Under the pieces are notes generated by a model. That model had not been told where the DNA came from and did no database searches. It saw nothing but the letters and a program-made list of their open reading frames with translations. This document shows positions 35,283 to 45,349 of a stretch of 60,872 nucleotides of DNA, piece by piece. Each line of letters begins with the position of its first letter. Within the stretch, counting starts at the first letter, position 1. The position numbers were made by a program, and so were the translations under genes. Source of the stretch: Nitrospira sp. (GTDB lineage: Bacteria; Nitrospirota; Nitrospiria; Nitrospirales; Nitrospiraceae); assembly GCA_031315995.1 (NCBI GenBank), contig JALDRG010000019.1, forward strand, positions 1 to 60,872, read 5' to 3'.

Positions 35283-36395
35283 ATGGCCTATCGCGTCCCC
35301 TTCATCGACCCCCGCAGTCACTATGCGAAGCTCAAGACTGAGATCGATCGCGCAATCTCGGATTGCTTGACCAATGGCGATTTGGTCAATCGGCACCAGC
35401 TCAAGGAATTTGAACAACACCTGGCGGAGTTCGTGGGAGTCAAATATGCCGTGGGCGTCAACAGTGGTTACCATGCGCTGTTGTTCGCTCTCCTAGGGGT
35501 CGGCGTGGGCCCTGGCGATGAGGTGATCACGGTTGCCCATACGTTCGTTGCGACGGTGTCGGCCATCGTCCATTGCGGGGCGCATCCGGTCCTGATCGAT
35601 GTGCGGCCTGACTTCAACATGGATGTTGCTCTCATCGAGCGCGCGATCACGCCACGGACGAAGGCCCTGCTGCCGGTCCATCTCAATGGACGGGTGTGCG
35701 AGATGGATCAGATATTGTCGCTGGCCGACCAGCACGGGTTGGCGGTGATTGAGGATGCGGCGCAGGCCCTAGGGGCTACGTTCGATGGGAACTGTGCCGG
35801 AAGCCAGGGGCGAGCCGGCTGTTTCAGCTTCTATCCCTTCAAGGTGCTCGGGGGCTTCGGGGACGGGGGAGCTATCACGACCAACGATCCGGAGCTCGCG
35901 CGAATGGCTACCTTGCTTCGGTATAACGGTGAAGATCGCGCGACAGGAGAATATCACTATCATGGACAAACCGCGCTGTTAGATAACGTACAGGCGGCCG
36001 TACTCGACGTGAAGTTGCGTCACTTGCCGGACTGGATTGCCCACCGGCGATGGATCGCGGATTGTTATCACCGTGGGCTCTCGGGGATTCGGCAATTACG
36101 ACTACCGCATTTCGACGAGACCCGCCGGCGGGATATTTATCAAAACTATGTCATCCGTACGACTGTCCGTGATGAGCTGCGTGCCTATTTGAAGGACCAG
36201 GGCATCGAGACCCTCGTGCATTGGCAAAAACCCATGTGGGAGCACCGGGGTTTGGGGCTTGCTGTTCCGGATGTCCAGGAAACCCTGTCCCTCTGCCGGG
36301 AAGTGCTGTCCCTCCCGATGAGCGCGGAAACCACCGACACACAGGTCCAGACCATCGTGGCCTCTCTTCAGGCTTTTTTCTCACGGCACCCGTGA
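35283..36395 (+). CDS. DegT/DnrJ/EryC1/StrS-family PLP sugar aminotransferase
   Basis: This 370-residue enzyme transfers an amino group from glutamate to a nucleotide keto-sugar. The PLP lysine is Lys187 in SFYPFKVLGGFGDGG; Asp158 lies in AVIEDAAQALGA, and PVHLNGR corresponds to the usual PVHLYG. NSGYHALLFAL near residue 60 holds the phosphate-binding segment. The ATG at 35283 begins MAYRVPFIDP, the usual family start. It is followed by an overlapping methyltransferase gene (GTGA). Confidence 0.92.
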   Translation: MAYRVPFIDPRSHYAKLKTEIDRAISDCLTNGDLVNRHQLKEFEQHLAEFVGVKYAVGVNSGYHALLFALLGVGVGPGDEVITVAHTFVATVSAIVHCGAHPVLIDVRPDFNMDVALIERAITPRTKALLPVHLNGRVCEMDQILSLADQHGLAVIEDAAQALGATFDGNCAGSQGRAGCFSFYPFKVLGGFGDGGAITTNDPELARMATLLRYNGEDRATGEYHYHGQTALLDNVQAAVLDVKLRHLPDWIAHRRWIADCYHRGLSGIRQLRLPHFDETRRRDIYQNYVIRTTVRDELRAYLKDQGIETLVHWQKPMWEHRGLGLAVPDVQETLSLCREVLSLPMSAETTDTQVQTIVASLQAFFSRHP

Positions 36396-37168
36396 CCGCG
36401 CTCGACTACAGCTCCGTGACCGAAAAGGCAGGCGATTGGGTCACGTCGGAAGCGGTCTCCATGCTGTATACCCGGTATCGCTACGCCTCGGAATTCTGTC
36501 GGAACAAACGGCTCTTGGAGGTGGCGTGTGGTCAAGGGGTGGGACTCAGGTACCTGGCTCAGTATGCAGGGGACACCATAGGCGGAGATATCACGGCGGA
36601 ATTACTCGGCTGGGCTCGGCGGCGCAGCGGGGAGCCGGTTCCGTTATTGTGTTTGGATGTGGAGAATATACCGCTGAGCGCGGCATCCCGGGACGTCATT
36701 GTGTGTTATGAGGCGATCTACTATTTTGAGCATCCGATACGGTTCTTGCAGGAATGCCGGCGAGTATTGTCTCCTGAGGGGGTGCTCCTTCTCTGTACGG
36801 TGAACCCGGAGTGGCCGGACTTCAATCCCAGTCCCCACAGCCATCGGTATTACTCGGCGCAGCAACTGGCGGCACTGCTGCAGGCAGTTGGGTTTCAAGC
36901 CGAGGTGTTCGGGGCGTTTCCCGTCGCCGGGGCGTCGCTCCGGGGCAGGGGCCTGTCCTGGATCAAGCGCGCCGCCGTCAGGTTGCGGCTGATGCCCTCC
37001 ACCATGGCTGGAAAGCGGTTTCTCAAGCGACTGTTTCTCGGCCGGTTGTTGCCCTTTCCGGACAGACTGAATGATGGCACGGTTGCATACTGTCCCCCGC
37101 TGCCCCTTCCCCTCGACCGCATGAACCCCAACTATAAAATTCTGTTTGTGCTGGGTCGACGTGCCTGA
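36392..37168 (+). CDS. Class I SAM-dependent methyltransferase
   Basis: The 258-residue protein begins at a GTG overlapping the aminotransferase stop. SAM-binding motif I is LLEVACGQGVGLRYL, motif II lies near GGDITAELLGWA, and motif III is in VIVCYEAIYYFEHPIRFLQECRRVLSPEGVLLL, the Methyltransf_11 pattern. RYYSAQQLAALLQAVGF is also typical of polysaccharide-locus methyltransferases. It presumably methylates or otherwise modifies a sugar residue made by the neighbouring enzymes; the acceptor is unknown. Confidence 0.85.
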   Translation: MTALDYSSVTEKAGDWVTSEAVSMLYTRYRYASEFCRNKRLLEVACGQGVGLRYLAQYAGDTIGGDITAELLGWARRRSGEPVPLLCLDVENIPLSAASRDVIVCYEAIYYFEHPIRFLQECRRVLSPEGVLLLCTVNPEWPDFNPSPHSHRYYSAQQLAALLQAVGFQAEVFGAFPVAGASLRGRGLSWIKRAAVRLRLMPSTMAGKRFLKRLFLGRLLPFPDRLNDGTVAYCPPLPLPLDRMNPNYKILFVLGRRA

Positions 37169-37360
37169 GTCGCCAGGTCAATGCGGCTCACCCAATCGGC
37201 GTATGGCCGTCCAGGAAGGTCGCGGTGCGATGCGAGAAGGCTGCAGGTGGGCTTGGTCTCCAGCTTGCTAGGGCTGGATTCGGAGATTCAAGACAAGGTA
37301 TCCTTCCAAGCCGGATTGTGGAGGCCGAGTCCGCGGGGGTTGCGTCAACCTGGATCGAAT

Positions 37361-39328
37361 ATGGCTCGTCTATTCGTCACATCGTTCCGCGCCGGCCGAC
37401 AACGTCTGCTACTGTTGGTCGCCCACGTGGGGCTGGCTGCGTTGTCGAATTGGCTAGCCTTCCTGCTTCGTTTCGATGGCGCCATACCTCTGCGCGAATG
37501 GGAACTATTCGCCTCCCTGCTCCCGCTGCTCCTGACCATCCGAGCACTGACCTTTTATCCGTTCCGGCTCTACGACGACCTCTGGCGGTATACGAGCCTC
37601 TGGGATCTCCGGAATCTCACGCTGAGTATTGCGACGAGTTCGTTGGCCTATGCCGGGGTGATCCGACTTGGGCTGGGCGTGCGGGCCTATCCGTCCTCGA
37701 TCTTCGTCATCGATGCGTTGTTGCTGTTGTGTTTGTTGGCCGGATTGCGGCTGTTCCCTCGACTCATTCGGGAAACGGGCTGGTCCGGGATCGGCCGAAA
37801 GCGAGTGCTGATCGTCGGGGCCGGTGATGCCGGAGCGATGATCGTGCGGGAAATGCGGACCCATCCTTCCTACGGCTATCGTCCGATCGGTTTCGTTGAC
37901 GACAATCCGGCCAAGATCGGCCACCGCATTCATGGGGTGAGGGTCTTGGGAGGCAGGGACCGCTTGTCTCATATCATCGCTGAACAGACTCCCGACGCGG
38001 TGCTGGTGGCCATGCCGAGTGCCGTGCCGGCTACGATTCGAGCAGTGGTGAAGGCCCTGGAACCGTTCCATCTGCCCATTCAGACCTTGCCGAACTTGCG
38101 AGATCTCTTGCAGTGCCGGGTGGAGGTCAGCCAGATCCGTAATCTCTCCATCGAGGACCTGCTTGACCGAGTTCCTGTCGATCTGGACCCTGAACCGCTT
38201 CGCAATCTGGTGCAGGGTCAGCGTGTGTTGGTGACCGGAGCGGGAGGATCGATCGGTTCGGAACTGTGCCGTCAGGTGGCCGGACTGTCTCCCGCAACCT
38301 TGGTGCTGCTTGATCGCTACGAGAACGGACTCTTTGCCGTGGCGAATGAATTGGCGGCGGCCGGGCGGACGTTCGTGTCTCCGGTCATCGGGGATATCAC
38401 CGAGGTCGGCCAGATGAACCGGCTGTTTGCTGAGTATCGCCCGACATTGGTGTTTCATGCCGCAGCGCACAAACATGTGCCCCTGATGGAAGGAAACCCT
38501 TGCGAAGCCGTGCTGAATAATGTCGGCGGCACTCGAGTGGTGGCGGAGGCGGCTCATCGGCATGAAGTCGACCGCTTCATTCTCATTTCGACCGACAAGG
38601 CCGTGAATCCGGTCAATGTGATGGGGGCGAGCAAGGGTCGCGGAACTGCTCGTACAGAAACTCGCTCGATCGTCCCGGACTATTTTTGCGACGGTGCGAT
38701 TCGGTAATGTGCTGGGAAGCAACGGCAGTGTCGTGCCGTTGTTTTTGGAGCAAATCCGTGCGGGCGGCCCCGTCACGATCACGGACCCAGGCATGCGCCG
38801 GTATTTCATGCTGACGACCGAGGCCGTCCATTTGGTGCTCCATGCAGCGCGTTTGGCCCGTGGCGGGAGCTCTTCGTGCTGGAAATGGGTGAGCAGATCA
38901 GTGTGGTCGATATGGCGCGCAACCTCATTCGACTATCCGGATATATTCCCGATGAGGACATAGCCCTGACGTATCTTGGCTGCCGGCCAGGAGAGAAACT
39001 GGTCGAAGAACTGGTAGCTCGCCGCGAAACGATGGAGCCGACTTCGGTTCCGAAAGTTCTCTGTGTTCTCCCCGATCCGGCGCGCGATCTCTCTCAGGTA
39101 TTTGGACTCGTGACCAGACTGGAGGAGGCTGCCGCGGAGGGGAATGTTTCAAAGGTGCTGAGCCTCCTCCGCACGATGCTGCCCACGTATCGACGGCCTA
39201 CGCTTCCCGTGGTGCAGGAGCGTCTTCCCGAGTCCGAGAGCGTCGTCTCTGAAGACCCTGTGCCGTCCCCTGCGGATCGGTCGACGGTCGCCGGGTTTGC
39301 GCCGAGCGCTCCACACGGGCGGCGATGA
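37361..39328 (+). CDS. CapD/WbpM-like membrane nucleotide-sugar dehydratase/epimerase, frameshifted
   Basis: About 656 residues once repaired. N-terminal membrane segments (about 15-125) are followed by a first Rossmann fold ([15 protein letters not shown]) and the catalytic SDR domain ([48 protein letters not shown]). After MGASK two bases seem lost near 38636; the frame then reads [10 protein letters not shown] and [18 protein letters not shown], until one more base is lost near 38868, after which [16 protein letters not shown] and the C terminus are in the original frame. Such enzymes make 4-keto-6-deoxy UDP-sugars, substrates for DegT aminotransferases. The ATG at 37361 is preferred; the open frame begins at 37181. 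Confidence 0.85.
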
Positions 39329-39416
39329 TGTGCCATGGTTTTGTGGCTCCGTTGGAGTCCTGGTTGTTGCTGCCGTTGCCTGTCCCCCCTCTTCTTATAC
39401 CTGTCCGGCCTGTCTA

Positions 39417-41051
39417 GTGGGAGACCGTCGCCTGTCATGTGGTGTCCTGGCGACCTGGGCCCTCTGGCTGCTCTTGGGCGGGATCGCTCAGGCGTCCAGC
39501 AACCTTCCCCTGCATCACTGGGGGTACGATGCTATTGAGCGCTTGATCGACTTGAGGGTGATCGATCGGGCGTTGATCGGTGCGAAGCCCTACAGCCGCA
39601 TGCAGGCGGCTCAGTATGTGGCTCGCGCGATCGAGCGGGTTCGCGCTGATGAGGTGGCGTTGGATGGTCGGGAGGCGATTGCCGAACCGCTACTGGAACG
39701 ATTGCTCACAGAGTTTCGTCCCGAACTCATCCGCCTCGGCATGGTCCGAGCGAGGCCGGGAGATAAAACCGGTACGCTCCGTGCCGGAGCCCGCGTCACA
39801 AGTGAATTCGATGCCTCCTCCATCGGTGGCGGCCAGACCGTCAGGTTTCGTGAAAATCGCGGTGGCGAATATTATGTCAACGGGGTGCAGAACCAAACCG
39901 ATGTGCGCGGATGGGTTGAGCTGAGTGACTGGGCGGCGCTGATGGTGCAGCCGAAATTCATCAGCAATCGGCATCTCTTGGGCATTGGCGCGACGAATAA
40001 TGCCGATAATTTCTACCTGCGCGAGTTCAGCCTCAAATTGAGTTACGCGAACGTCGCGTTGGAGATCGGACGAGGGACGCAGTGGTGGGGGCCCGGTTAT
40101 CACGGGTCGTTATTGCTGACCGATCACGCGTTTCCCATGGACATGATCAAGCTGGGGACCGAGCGCCCGTTTCAATTGCCGGGGTTTTTGAGCGGGCTTG
40201 GCGACTGGAAGGTGAATGCGTTTCTGGCTCAACTGGAACGGAATCGCGATTTCTCGCGGGCCAGAGTCTTTGGGCTGCGCATCAGCTACCTGCCGACTTC
40301 GTGGTTGGAATTCGGACTGACCCGGCTCACCCAGTTTGGTGGGCGCGGGCGGGACCAGTCATTCCCGGAAACGATCGTGGATACGTATATCCATCCGTCG
40401 AATCAGAACGCGGACAAAGACGTCAACGAACAGGCCATGGCCGATGTTCGTCTGCGCATTCCTTCCGTACCGTACCTGGTTCCCTTTCCCGCCGGTCTTC
40501 AGCTTTATGGCGAAATCGGCACTGAAGATAAATGGTCACAGCTTCCTCTTCCCAGCCGGGCGGCCCTGTTGGGAGGCATCTACATTCCGCAGGTGTTTGA
40601 GGGCGATACCATGGATCTGCGTATCGAGTACGCCGACACGGACTATGGCCGGCGCCGTCATCCTGAGTTGCGGCAGGTGTGGTACAACAATTCACCCTAT
40701 ACCAGCGGCATGCGATATCGTGGGTTTCCTTTGGGCCACCATATGGGGACCGACGGCATCGACTTTTTCGTGCGAACGACGCGGTTTTTGACTGACAAGG
40801 TGCAGTTGGGCACAAACTTTAATCTTCAAGAGCGGGACCGCGGGCAGCCGGTGCATGAGAAGAAGCGGGAAGCGGCCATCGACCTGACCTGGTGGTATTC
40901 CAAGGACATTCAGGTGATGGGCGGCTATACGTATCAGCGACTGACCAATCCCGGACAGGTGGCGGCGATTACGCCGTTTGCCGAGACCTTTGCCGCTGGC
41001 GTCACGGCGAAAAATCACTTGCTCTGGACGGTCGTGACCGTTCAATTTTAG
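39417..41051 (+). CDS. Wzi-like capsule assembly outer-membrane protein
   Basis: From a GTG at 39417 the 544-residue protein has a signal peptide (ending near GGIAQASS) and then a large beta-barrel pattern. Family-typical parts are YSRMQAAQYVARAIE near the N terminus, REFSLKLSYANVALEIGRGTQWWGPGYHGSLLLTDHA and FLTDKVQLGTNFN. Wzi anchors or organises capsular polysaccharide at the cell surface. The open frame continues 120 bases upstream, so the exact start is uncertain. It sits between the CapD-like gene and the export gene. Confidence 0.8.
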   Translation: MGDRRLSCGVLATWALWLLLGGIAQASSNLPLHHWGYDAIERLIDLRVIDRALIGAKPYSRMQAAQYVARAIERVRADEVALDGREAIAEPLLERLLTEFRPELIRLGMVRARPGDKTGTLRAGARVTSEFDASSIGGGQTVRFRENRGGEYYVNGVQNQTDVRGWVELSDWAALMVQPKFISNRHLLGIGATNNADNFYLREFSLKLSYANVALEIGRGTQWWGPGYHGSLLLTDHAFPMDMIKLGTERPFQLPGFLSGLGDWKVNAFLAQLERNRDFSRARVFGLRISYLPTSWLEFGLTRLTQFGGRGRDQSFPETIVDTYIHPSNQNADKDVNEQAMADVRLRIPSVPYLVPFPAGLQLYGEIGTEDKWSQLPLPSRAALLGGIYIPQVFEGDTMDLRIEYADTDYGRRRHPELRQVWYNNSPYTSGMRYRGFPLGHHMGTDGIDFFVRTTRFLTDKVQLGTNFNLQERDRGQPVHEKKREAAIDLTWWYSKDIQVMGGYTYQRLTNPGQVAAITPFAETFAAGVTAKNHLLWTVVTVQF

Positions 41052-41224
41052 TAGGATGGTGAACAGGTTTGTCGACAGCGTTCTTGGCGTCCGAACGACG
41101 GATGAAGAGAACGGCAGTTTGAGTCTCTTGCGGACAGATCCTGGCTGGGGCTTGTTTGACTGAGCCGGTGATTTTAGATTAGAACCTACAGTCGTTATCC
41201 ACAGGTTGGGATTGTCTCGACCCT

Positions 41225-43855
41225 ATGTATAAGTCAACCAAAAATCGAATGCGTCGTGTTGGTCAGGCACAGGTTCGCTCCCGATGGATGCGCCTGATTA
41301 TCTGGATGCTTGTGGGAGGCATGGTCCTTCCTCCCTCCGCGTTGGCGCAGACTCTGGGTAATCCCGCTCTTCCGTCCTCGCCTTCGGCTTCGGGTGGTGG
41401 GCCGTCAATCGGCAACCAGATGTCGCCATTTCTGCCGTTTGGAAATTACGGGCTGCCGACTCCCCCTGGGCAGGCGATCGTGACCAATCCGACCGCGACC
41501 CAACCGATTGTGCCTCAACATACGCCTTGTCCGATCCCCACGGCGCCCGATCTCTCGCCCGAGAACACAGTGCCGAATCTCAATGACTATTGGCCTATGG
41601 CTGCCAACAGTTTGCTCCCGGCGTCCGTTGAACAGCGGATGCGGCAGGAAGAGGAGGAGCGCGATCGGGTGCTCGAACGAGCGCAGGCCGAAAAAGACAA
41701 ACGCAGTTTGGAACATCAGACGCAAGTGGAGCGGGAAAAGCAGGGGGTGTCGCAACTGCAGGGGCTGCAATCGTCCGTGCAAGGGGCTCAAGGGATGCTG
41801 GGTGGCGCGCAAGCCCAAGCCCAAGCTCAGGCGAATCAGCAAAAAATGCAGCTTCAGCACAAGCCGTTTACGGCGGAACTCCTTCGTCACCAAGACTTTT
41901 CGGTGGAAGAGGCTTTCGCGCAATTTTCCGTATTGCAGGGGGTCAAGAGCCGGTTGAAACAGTTCGGCTACGACTTTTTTGACGCTCATGCGGGTGGATT
42001 TACTTCGCTGCAGGATGTGCCGGTGGGACCGGACTATGTGATCGGCCCGCAGGATTCCCTTGCAGTCCACATCTGGAATGTGCCGGATCAAAATTTTAAT
42101 CGCAGTTACATCGCGCCGGTGGAGCGTGATGGTATGGTCGTGATTCCACAAGTCGGCGCCATTCCCGTGGGCGGACAGACTTTTTCCCAAGCTGAACGCA
42201 CCATCCGCGCGCGCTTGAGCCTGCTGTTGAAGCGGTTCGAATTGCACGTGTCGATGGCTCGTATCCGTACAATGAAGGTGTATGTCGTGGGAGAAGTCGC
42301 GCGGCCTGGAGCGTATGAGTTGAGCGCGTTGGCCACGGCCTCGAATGCGATTTATGCGGCCTGTGGGCCATCCCGATCGGGATCGTTGCGGCAAATTCGC
42401 ATCATGCGAGAGGGAAAAACCATCGGACAGTTGGATTTGTATGACTTTCTGCTCCAAGGAGATCGACGGCAGGACAATCGGCTGCAGGCCGGTGATGTGG
42501 TGCTTGTTCCGCCGCTCGGTCCGGTGGTGGCCGTCAGCGGATCGGTCAAGCGGCCTGCTATCTATGAAGTGAAGCCCGGTGCCCGGTTGACGGAGTTGCT
42601 GACCTTGGCCGGGGGACTGACGCCGCTTTCAGACCGCCGGCGATGCCATCTGTTCCGCCAGGATCCGGCGCTTCAAGAACGCAACATGATCGACGTCGAT
42701 CTGGTGCGGGCATTCGCGTCATATGGGGACGAGAAGAGTCGTGTCGGTGCAGAGGGAGGCGACCCCATTCTGTTGGACGGTGATTATGTCCGCATTCCGA
42801 CGCTGCCGACGCAGGTGGTGAATGTGGTGAGTCTTGTGGGCGCAGTCAAAAGCCCCGGGCCCTATGAATATCGACCGGGCATGCGCGTGAAGGATATTTT
42901 GTCGCCTGAACAACTGACGGTCGATGCCTATGCCGATCGGGCGGAGATCATCCGAACCGACCCGGTCACCTATCTCACCAAGGTCATTCAATTCAGTCCC
43001 AAGGCAGTGTTCGAAGGCCATGATTCCGAGGATTACGTGTTGAAGCGACTGGATCAGGTGGTGATCGCCAGTCAACTGCGTCCGCCTGCGCTGGTATTGG
43101 TGGAAGGCGAGGTGCGGCGGGCAGGTTATTTTACCATTGAAGTCGGGGAGCGCCTGAGTTCGGTCTTAAAGCGGTCAGGCGGATTCAGCTCTAATGCGTT
43201 TCCGAACGGGATTACGTTGGTGCGGGAATCGGTGAAGTTAAAGCAGCAGGCGGAATTGGATCGCTTTATCGCGTCGGAACGACAGCGTTTGACGGCTCAA
43301 TCCGCCGGGATTGCCGCGGGAACAGCCGGATTGAGTGCCGCTTCGGCGTTCGCCACGGGCGGCACGATTGCGGAACAACAGGTTCTGTCGCTGCGGCTGC
43401 AACAGCTTGAGGCGACGGCGGCCCGGATCGAATTGGGACGCGTGATCGTGCGGTTGGATTCCATCGATGGCCTGGAAGGGACCGAAGACGATATCATCCT
43501 GGAGTCGCGCGATCGGATCACCATCCCGACGCCCCCGCAAACGGTCGGGATCATCGGGTCCGTCAAAAGTCCCAGTACGGTGGTATATCGGTCGGGTCTG
43601 GATCTGAATGATTACTTGCGGCAGGCCGGAGGCCTCACTGAAGATGCCAACAAGCGCGAGATGTATGTGATGCGAGCGAATGGGACCACCGACTCCTCCT
43701 ACCTCTCCGCGAAAGAAATGCGTCCTGGAGACACGATTGTGGTGCCGCAGAAAATCGAGGCGAGTCCTCCTCAGTTGGCTTTGTGGCAGACCGTGGCGAG
43801 CATTATCGGCAGTCTCGCGTTAACGGCGGCCGGTATCGCCGTGGTCGGCCGGTAG
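41225..43855 (+). CDS. Polysaccharide export protein with multiple SLBB domains (Wza-like)
   Basis: At 876 residues this is more than twice the length of E. coli Wza. A signal peptide (about 1-42, ending SALAQ) is followed by a Pro-rich segment, a Glu/Arg/Gln-rich coiled coil (about 135-215), the Poly_export domain (YVIGPQDSLAVHIWNVPD) and at least five SLBB-like repeats (VYVVGEVARPGAYEL, VAVSGSVKRPAIYEV, VSLVGAVKSPGPYEY, LVEGEVRRAGYFTI, VGIIGSVKSPSTVVYR). A C-terminal hydrophobic stretch ends the protein. It should form the periplasmic and outer-membrane export channel working with the Wzz-type protein that follows. Confidence 0.88.
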   Translation: MYKSTKNRMRRVGQAQVRSRWMRLIIWMLVGGMVLPPSALAQTLGNPALPSSPSASGGGPSIGNQMSPFLPFGNYGLPTPPGQAIVTNPTATQPIVPQHTPCPIPTAPDLSPENTVPNLNDYWPMAANSLLPASVEQRMRQEEEERDRVLERAQAEKDKRSLEHQTQVEREKQGVSQLQGLQSSVQGAQGMLGGAQAQAQAQANQQKMQLQHKPFTAELLRHQDFSVEEAFAQFSVLQGVKSRLKQFGYDFFDAHAGGFTSLQDVPVGPDYVIGPQDSLAVHIWNVPDQNFNRSYIAPVERDGMVVIPQVGAIPVGGQTFSQAERTIRARLSLLLKRFELHVSMARIRTMKVYVVGEVARPGAYELSALATASNAIYAACGPSRSGSLRQIRIMREGKTIGQLDLYDFLLQGDRRQDNRLQAGDVVLVPPLGPVVAVSGSVKRPAIYEVKPGARLTELLTLAGGLTPLSDRRRCHLFRQDPALQERNMIDVDLVRAFASYGDEKSRVGAEGGDPILLDGDYVRIPTLPTQVVNVVSLVGAVKSPGPYEYRPGMRVKDILSPEQLTVDAYADRAEIIRTDPVTYLTKVIQFSPKAVFEGHDSEDYVLKRLDQVVIASQLRPPALVLVEGEVRRAGYFTIEVGERLSSVLKRSGGFSSNAFPNGITLVRESVKLKQQAELDRFIASERQRLTAQSAGIAAGTAGLSAASAFATGGTIAEQQVLSLRLQQLEATAARIELGRVIVRLDSIDGLEGTEDDIILESRDRITIPTPPQTVGIIGSVKSPSTVVYRSGLDLNDYLRQAGGLTEDANKREMYVMRANGTTDSSYLSAKEMRPGDTIVVPQKIEASPPQLALWQTVASIIGSLALTAAGIAVVGR

Positions 43856-44007
43856 ATCAGGCCGATCACTCGTCATCCGTCGGCCATCATGCGCGGACAG
43901 CGGTGGAAACCTTCGGCGGGTCGTGTCCGTAATTGTGCGACGAATGCCAGTTGACGTGTGGCGGTCTCGAACGATGAGAAACAGTTCACGGGAGACGGTC
44001 TAACGAA

Positions 44008-45246
44008 ATGGATTGGCCTTCGGATAGCTCTCACGCCCTTCTGGATCCTCCTCGCCCTCAGGCCGAGCGACTTGCCTCCGATAATTCAGCCAACTTGTTT
44101 GACTACTGGGATGTGCTGGTCGCCCGACGACAGGTGGTGGGCGGTCTGTGCGGGCTCGGGATGGTCGTCGCATTGGTGGTCAGTCTTCTCCTCCCCGACG
44201 TGTACGAATCCACTTCTTCCGTCCTGCCACAGCTGGACTCGAAGGAGGGTGGGGCATTGGCTGCCCTATTGGGCTCACCCGCTGCCGGGGGGATGGCGCA
44301 GAATCTAGGTCTTGGCCTGGGGCTACCCGGTCTGCCGACCACGCCCACCGACGTCTTTGTCTCGATTCTGAAATCGCGCCTGATGGCCGACGAGGTCATC
44401 AAGAAATTCAACTTGATGGATCGCTATCAGGAAAAGACGATGGTCGAAACCCGAAAAGAACTGGAAGACCATCTGCGGATCACAGTGACCAAAGAGAAAG
44501 TGATCAAGGTTGTGGTGGAGGATGAGGATCCGCAGGTGGCGGCGGATATGGCGAATTTTTATGTATCGAATCTTGATCGCTTGAACCGCACGGTGACCGT
44601 CAGCAAGGCCGGGCAGAATCGCGCCTTCCTCGAGCGACGGCTCAATGAGACCATGGACAGTATGGCCAAAGCTGAAGACGCGCTGCGAGATTTTCAGGCG
44701 AAAAACAAGACAGTGGCCGTGGAAGCCCAGGCGAAGGTCATGATCGAAGCCGCGGCCATCATTCAAGGCCAGATCACGGCGCAGGAGGTGCAACTGCAAG
44801 TGATGGGGACCTATCTGTCGCCGGACAATCCGGATCTGGCCCGAATCCGCTCGAATGTCGAGGAACTCAAGAAGCAGCTGGCCACCATGGGATCAGGGAA
44901 GGATGCCAAGGGCATGTTATCAGGAGACCGCCTTCATCCGGCGATGGTGGCGGTGCCTGATTTGGCCCTGCAGTTTGGGCGGCTCTTCCGGCAAGTAAAG
45001 GTCCAGGAGACCCTGTTTACCTTACTGACGTCGCAGCATGAACAGGCAAAAATTTCCGAGGCGCGGGATACTCCCACGGTGCAGGTGCTGGATCAGGCCG
45101 TGCCGGCCGATAAACGTGCGCGCCCACGGTTGTTGCTGAATGTGGCGGTCGCCGGGGTATTGTCCCTCGTCCTCGGTGTCTTCGCAGCCTTTTTTCTCGA
45201 CTATCGCGCGCGCGTGCGCCAGGTTTCGACGCCGACGAGAAATTGA
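44008..45246 (+). CDS. Wzz-type chain-length determinant / polysaccharide copolymerase
   Basis: The 412-residue protein has the Wzz topology: a membrane helix at about residues 45-68 (VVGGLCGLGMVVALVVSLLLP), a large periplasmic coiled-coil domain (KAGQNRAFLERRLNETMDSMAKAEDALRDF region) and a C-terminal helix (about 375-400, LLNVAVAGVLSLVLGVFAAFF). There is no C-terminal tyrosine kinase domain, so it is a PCP-1-like or kinase-split type. It controls chain length together with the Wzy-like polymerase and the export protein. GGAGACGG precedes the ATG. The last gene of the polysaccharide locus. Confidence 0.88.
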   Translation: MDWPSDSSHALLDPPRPQAERLASDNSANLFDYWDVLVARRQVVGGLCGLGMVVALVVSLLLPDVYESTSSVLPQLDSKEGGALAALLGSPAAGGMAQNLGLGLGLPGLPTTPTDVFVSILKSRLMADEVIKKFNLMDRYQEKTMVETRKELEDHLRITVTKEKVIKVVVEDEDPQVAADMANFYVSNLDRLNRTVTVSKAGQNRAFLERRLNETMDSMAKAEDALRDFQAKNKTVAVEAQAKVMIEAAAIIQGQITAQEVQLQVMGTYLSPDNPDLARIRSNVEELKKQLATMGSGKDAKGMLSGDRLHPAMVAVPDLALQFGRLFRQVKVQETLFTLLTSQHEQAKISEARDTPTVQVLDQAVPADKRARPRLLLNVAVAGVLSLVLGVFAAFFLDYRARVRQVSTPTRN

Positions 45247-45272
45247 CGATTTTTCAATCGCAATGGTAGAAT
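45243..45272 (+). promoter_or_regulatory. Sigma70-type promoter of hpnH
   Basis: TTGACG (45243-45248, overlapping the stop of the Wzz gene), 18 bp, TAGAAT (45267-45272). It gives hpnH independent transcription with a leader of about 70 bases. Confidence 0.5.
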
Positions 45273-45349
45273 CCCGGCGATTCCTCTGCTAGAAGGCCGG
45301 AAGTCTCGGACAGTACTCACATTCACACTTACCAGAATAGGAGAACGGG

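Noticed and set aside
37505..38809. A 434-residue minus-strand frame over the CapD-like gene
   Set aside because: The opposite strand has clear Rossmann and SDR motifs, and this frame is His/Gln/Arg-rich with no recognisable domain.
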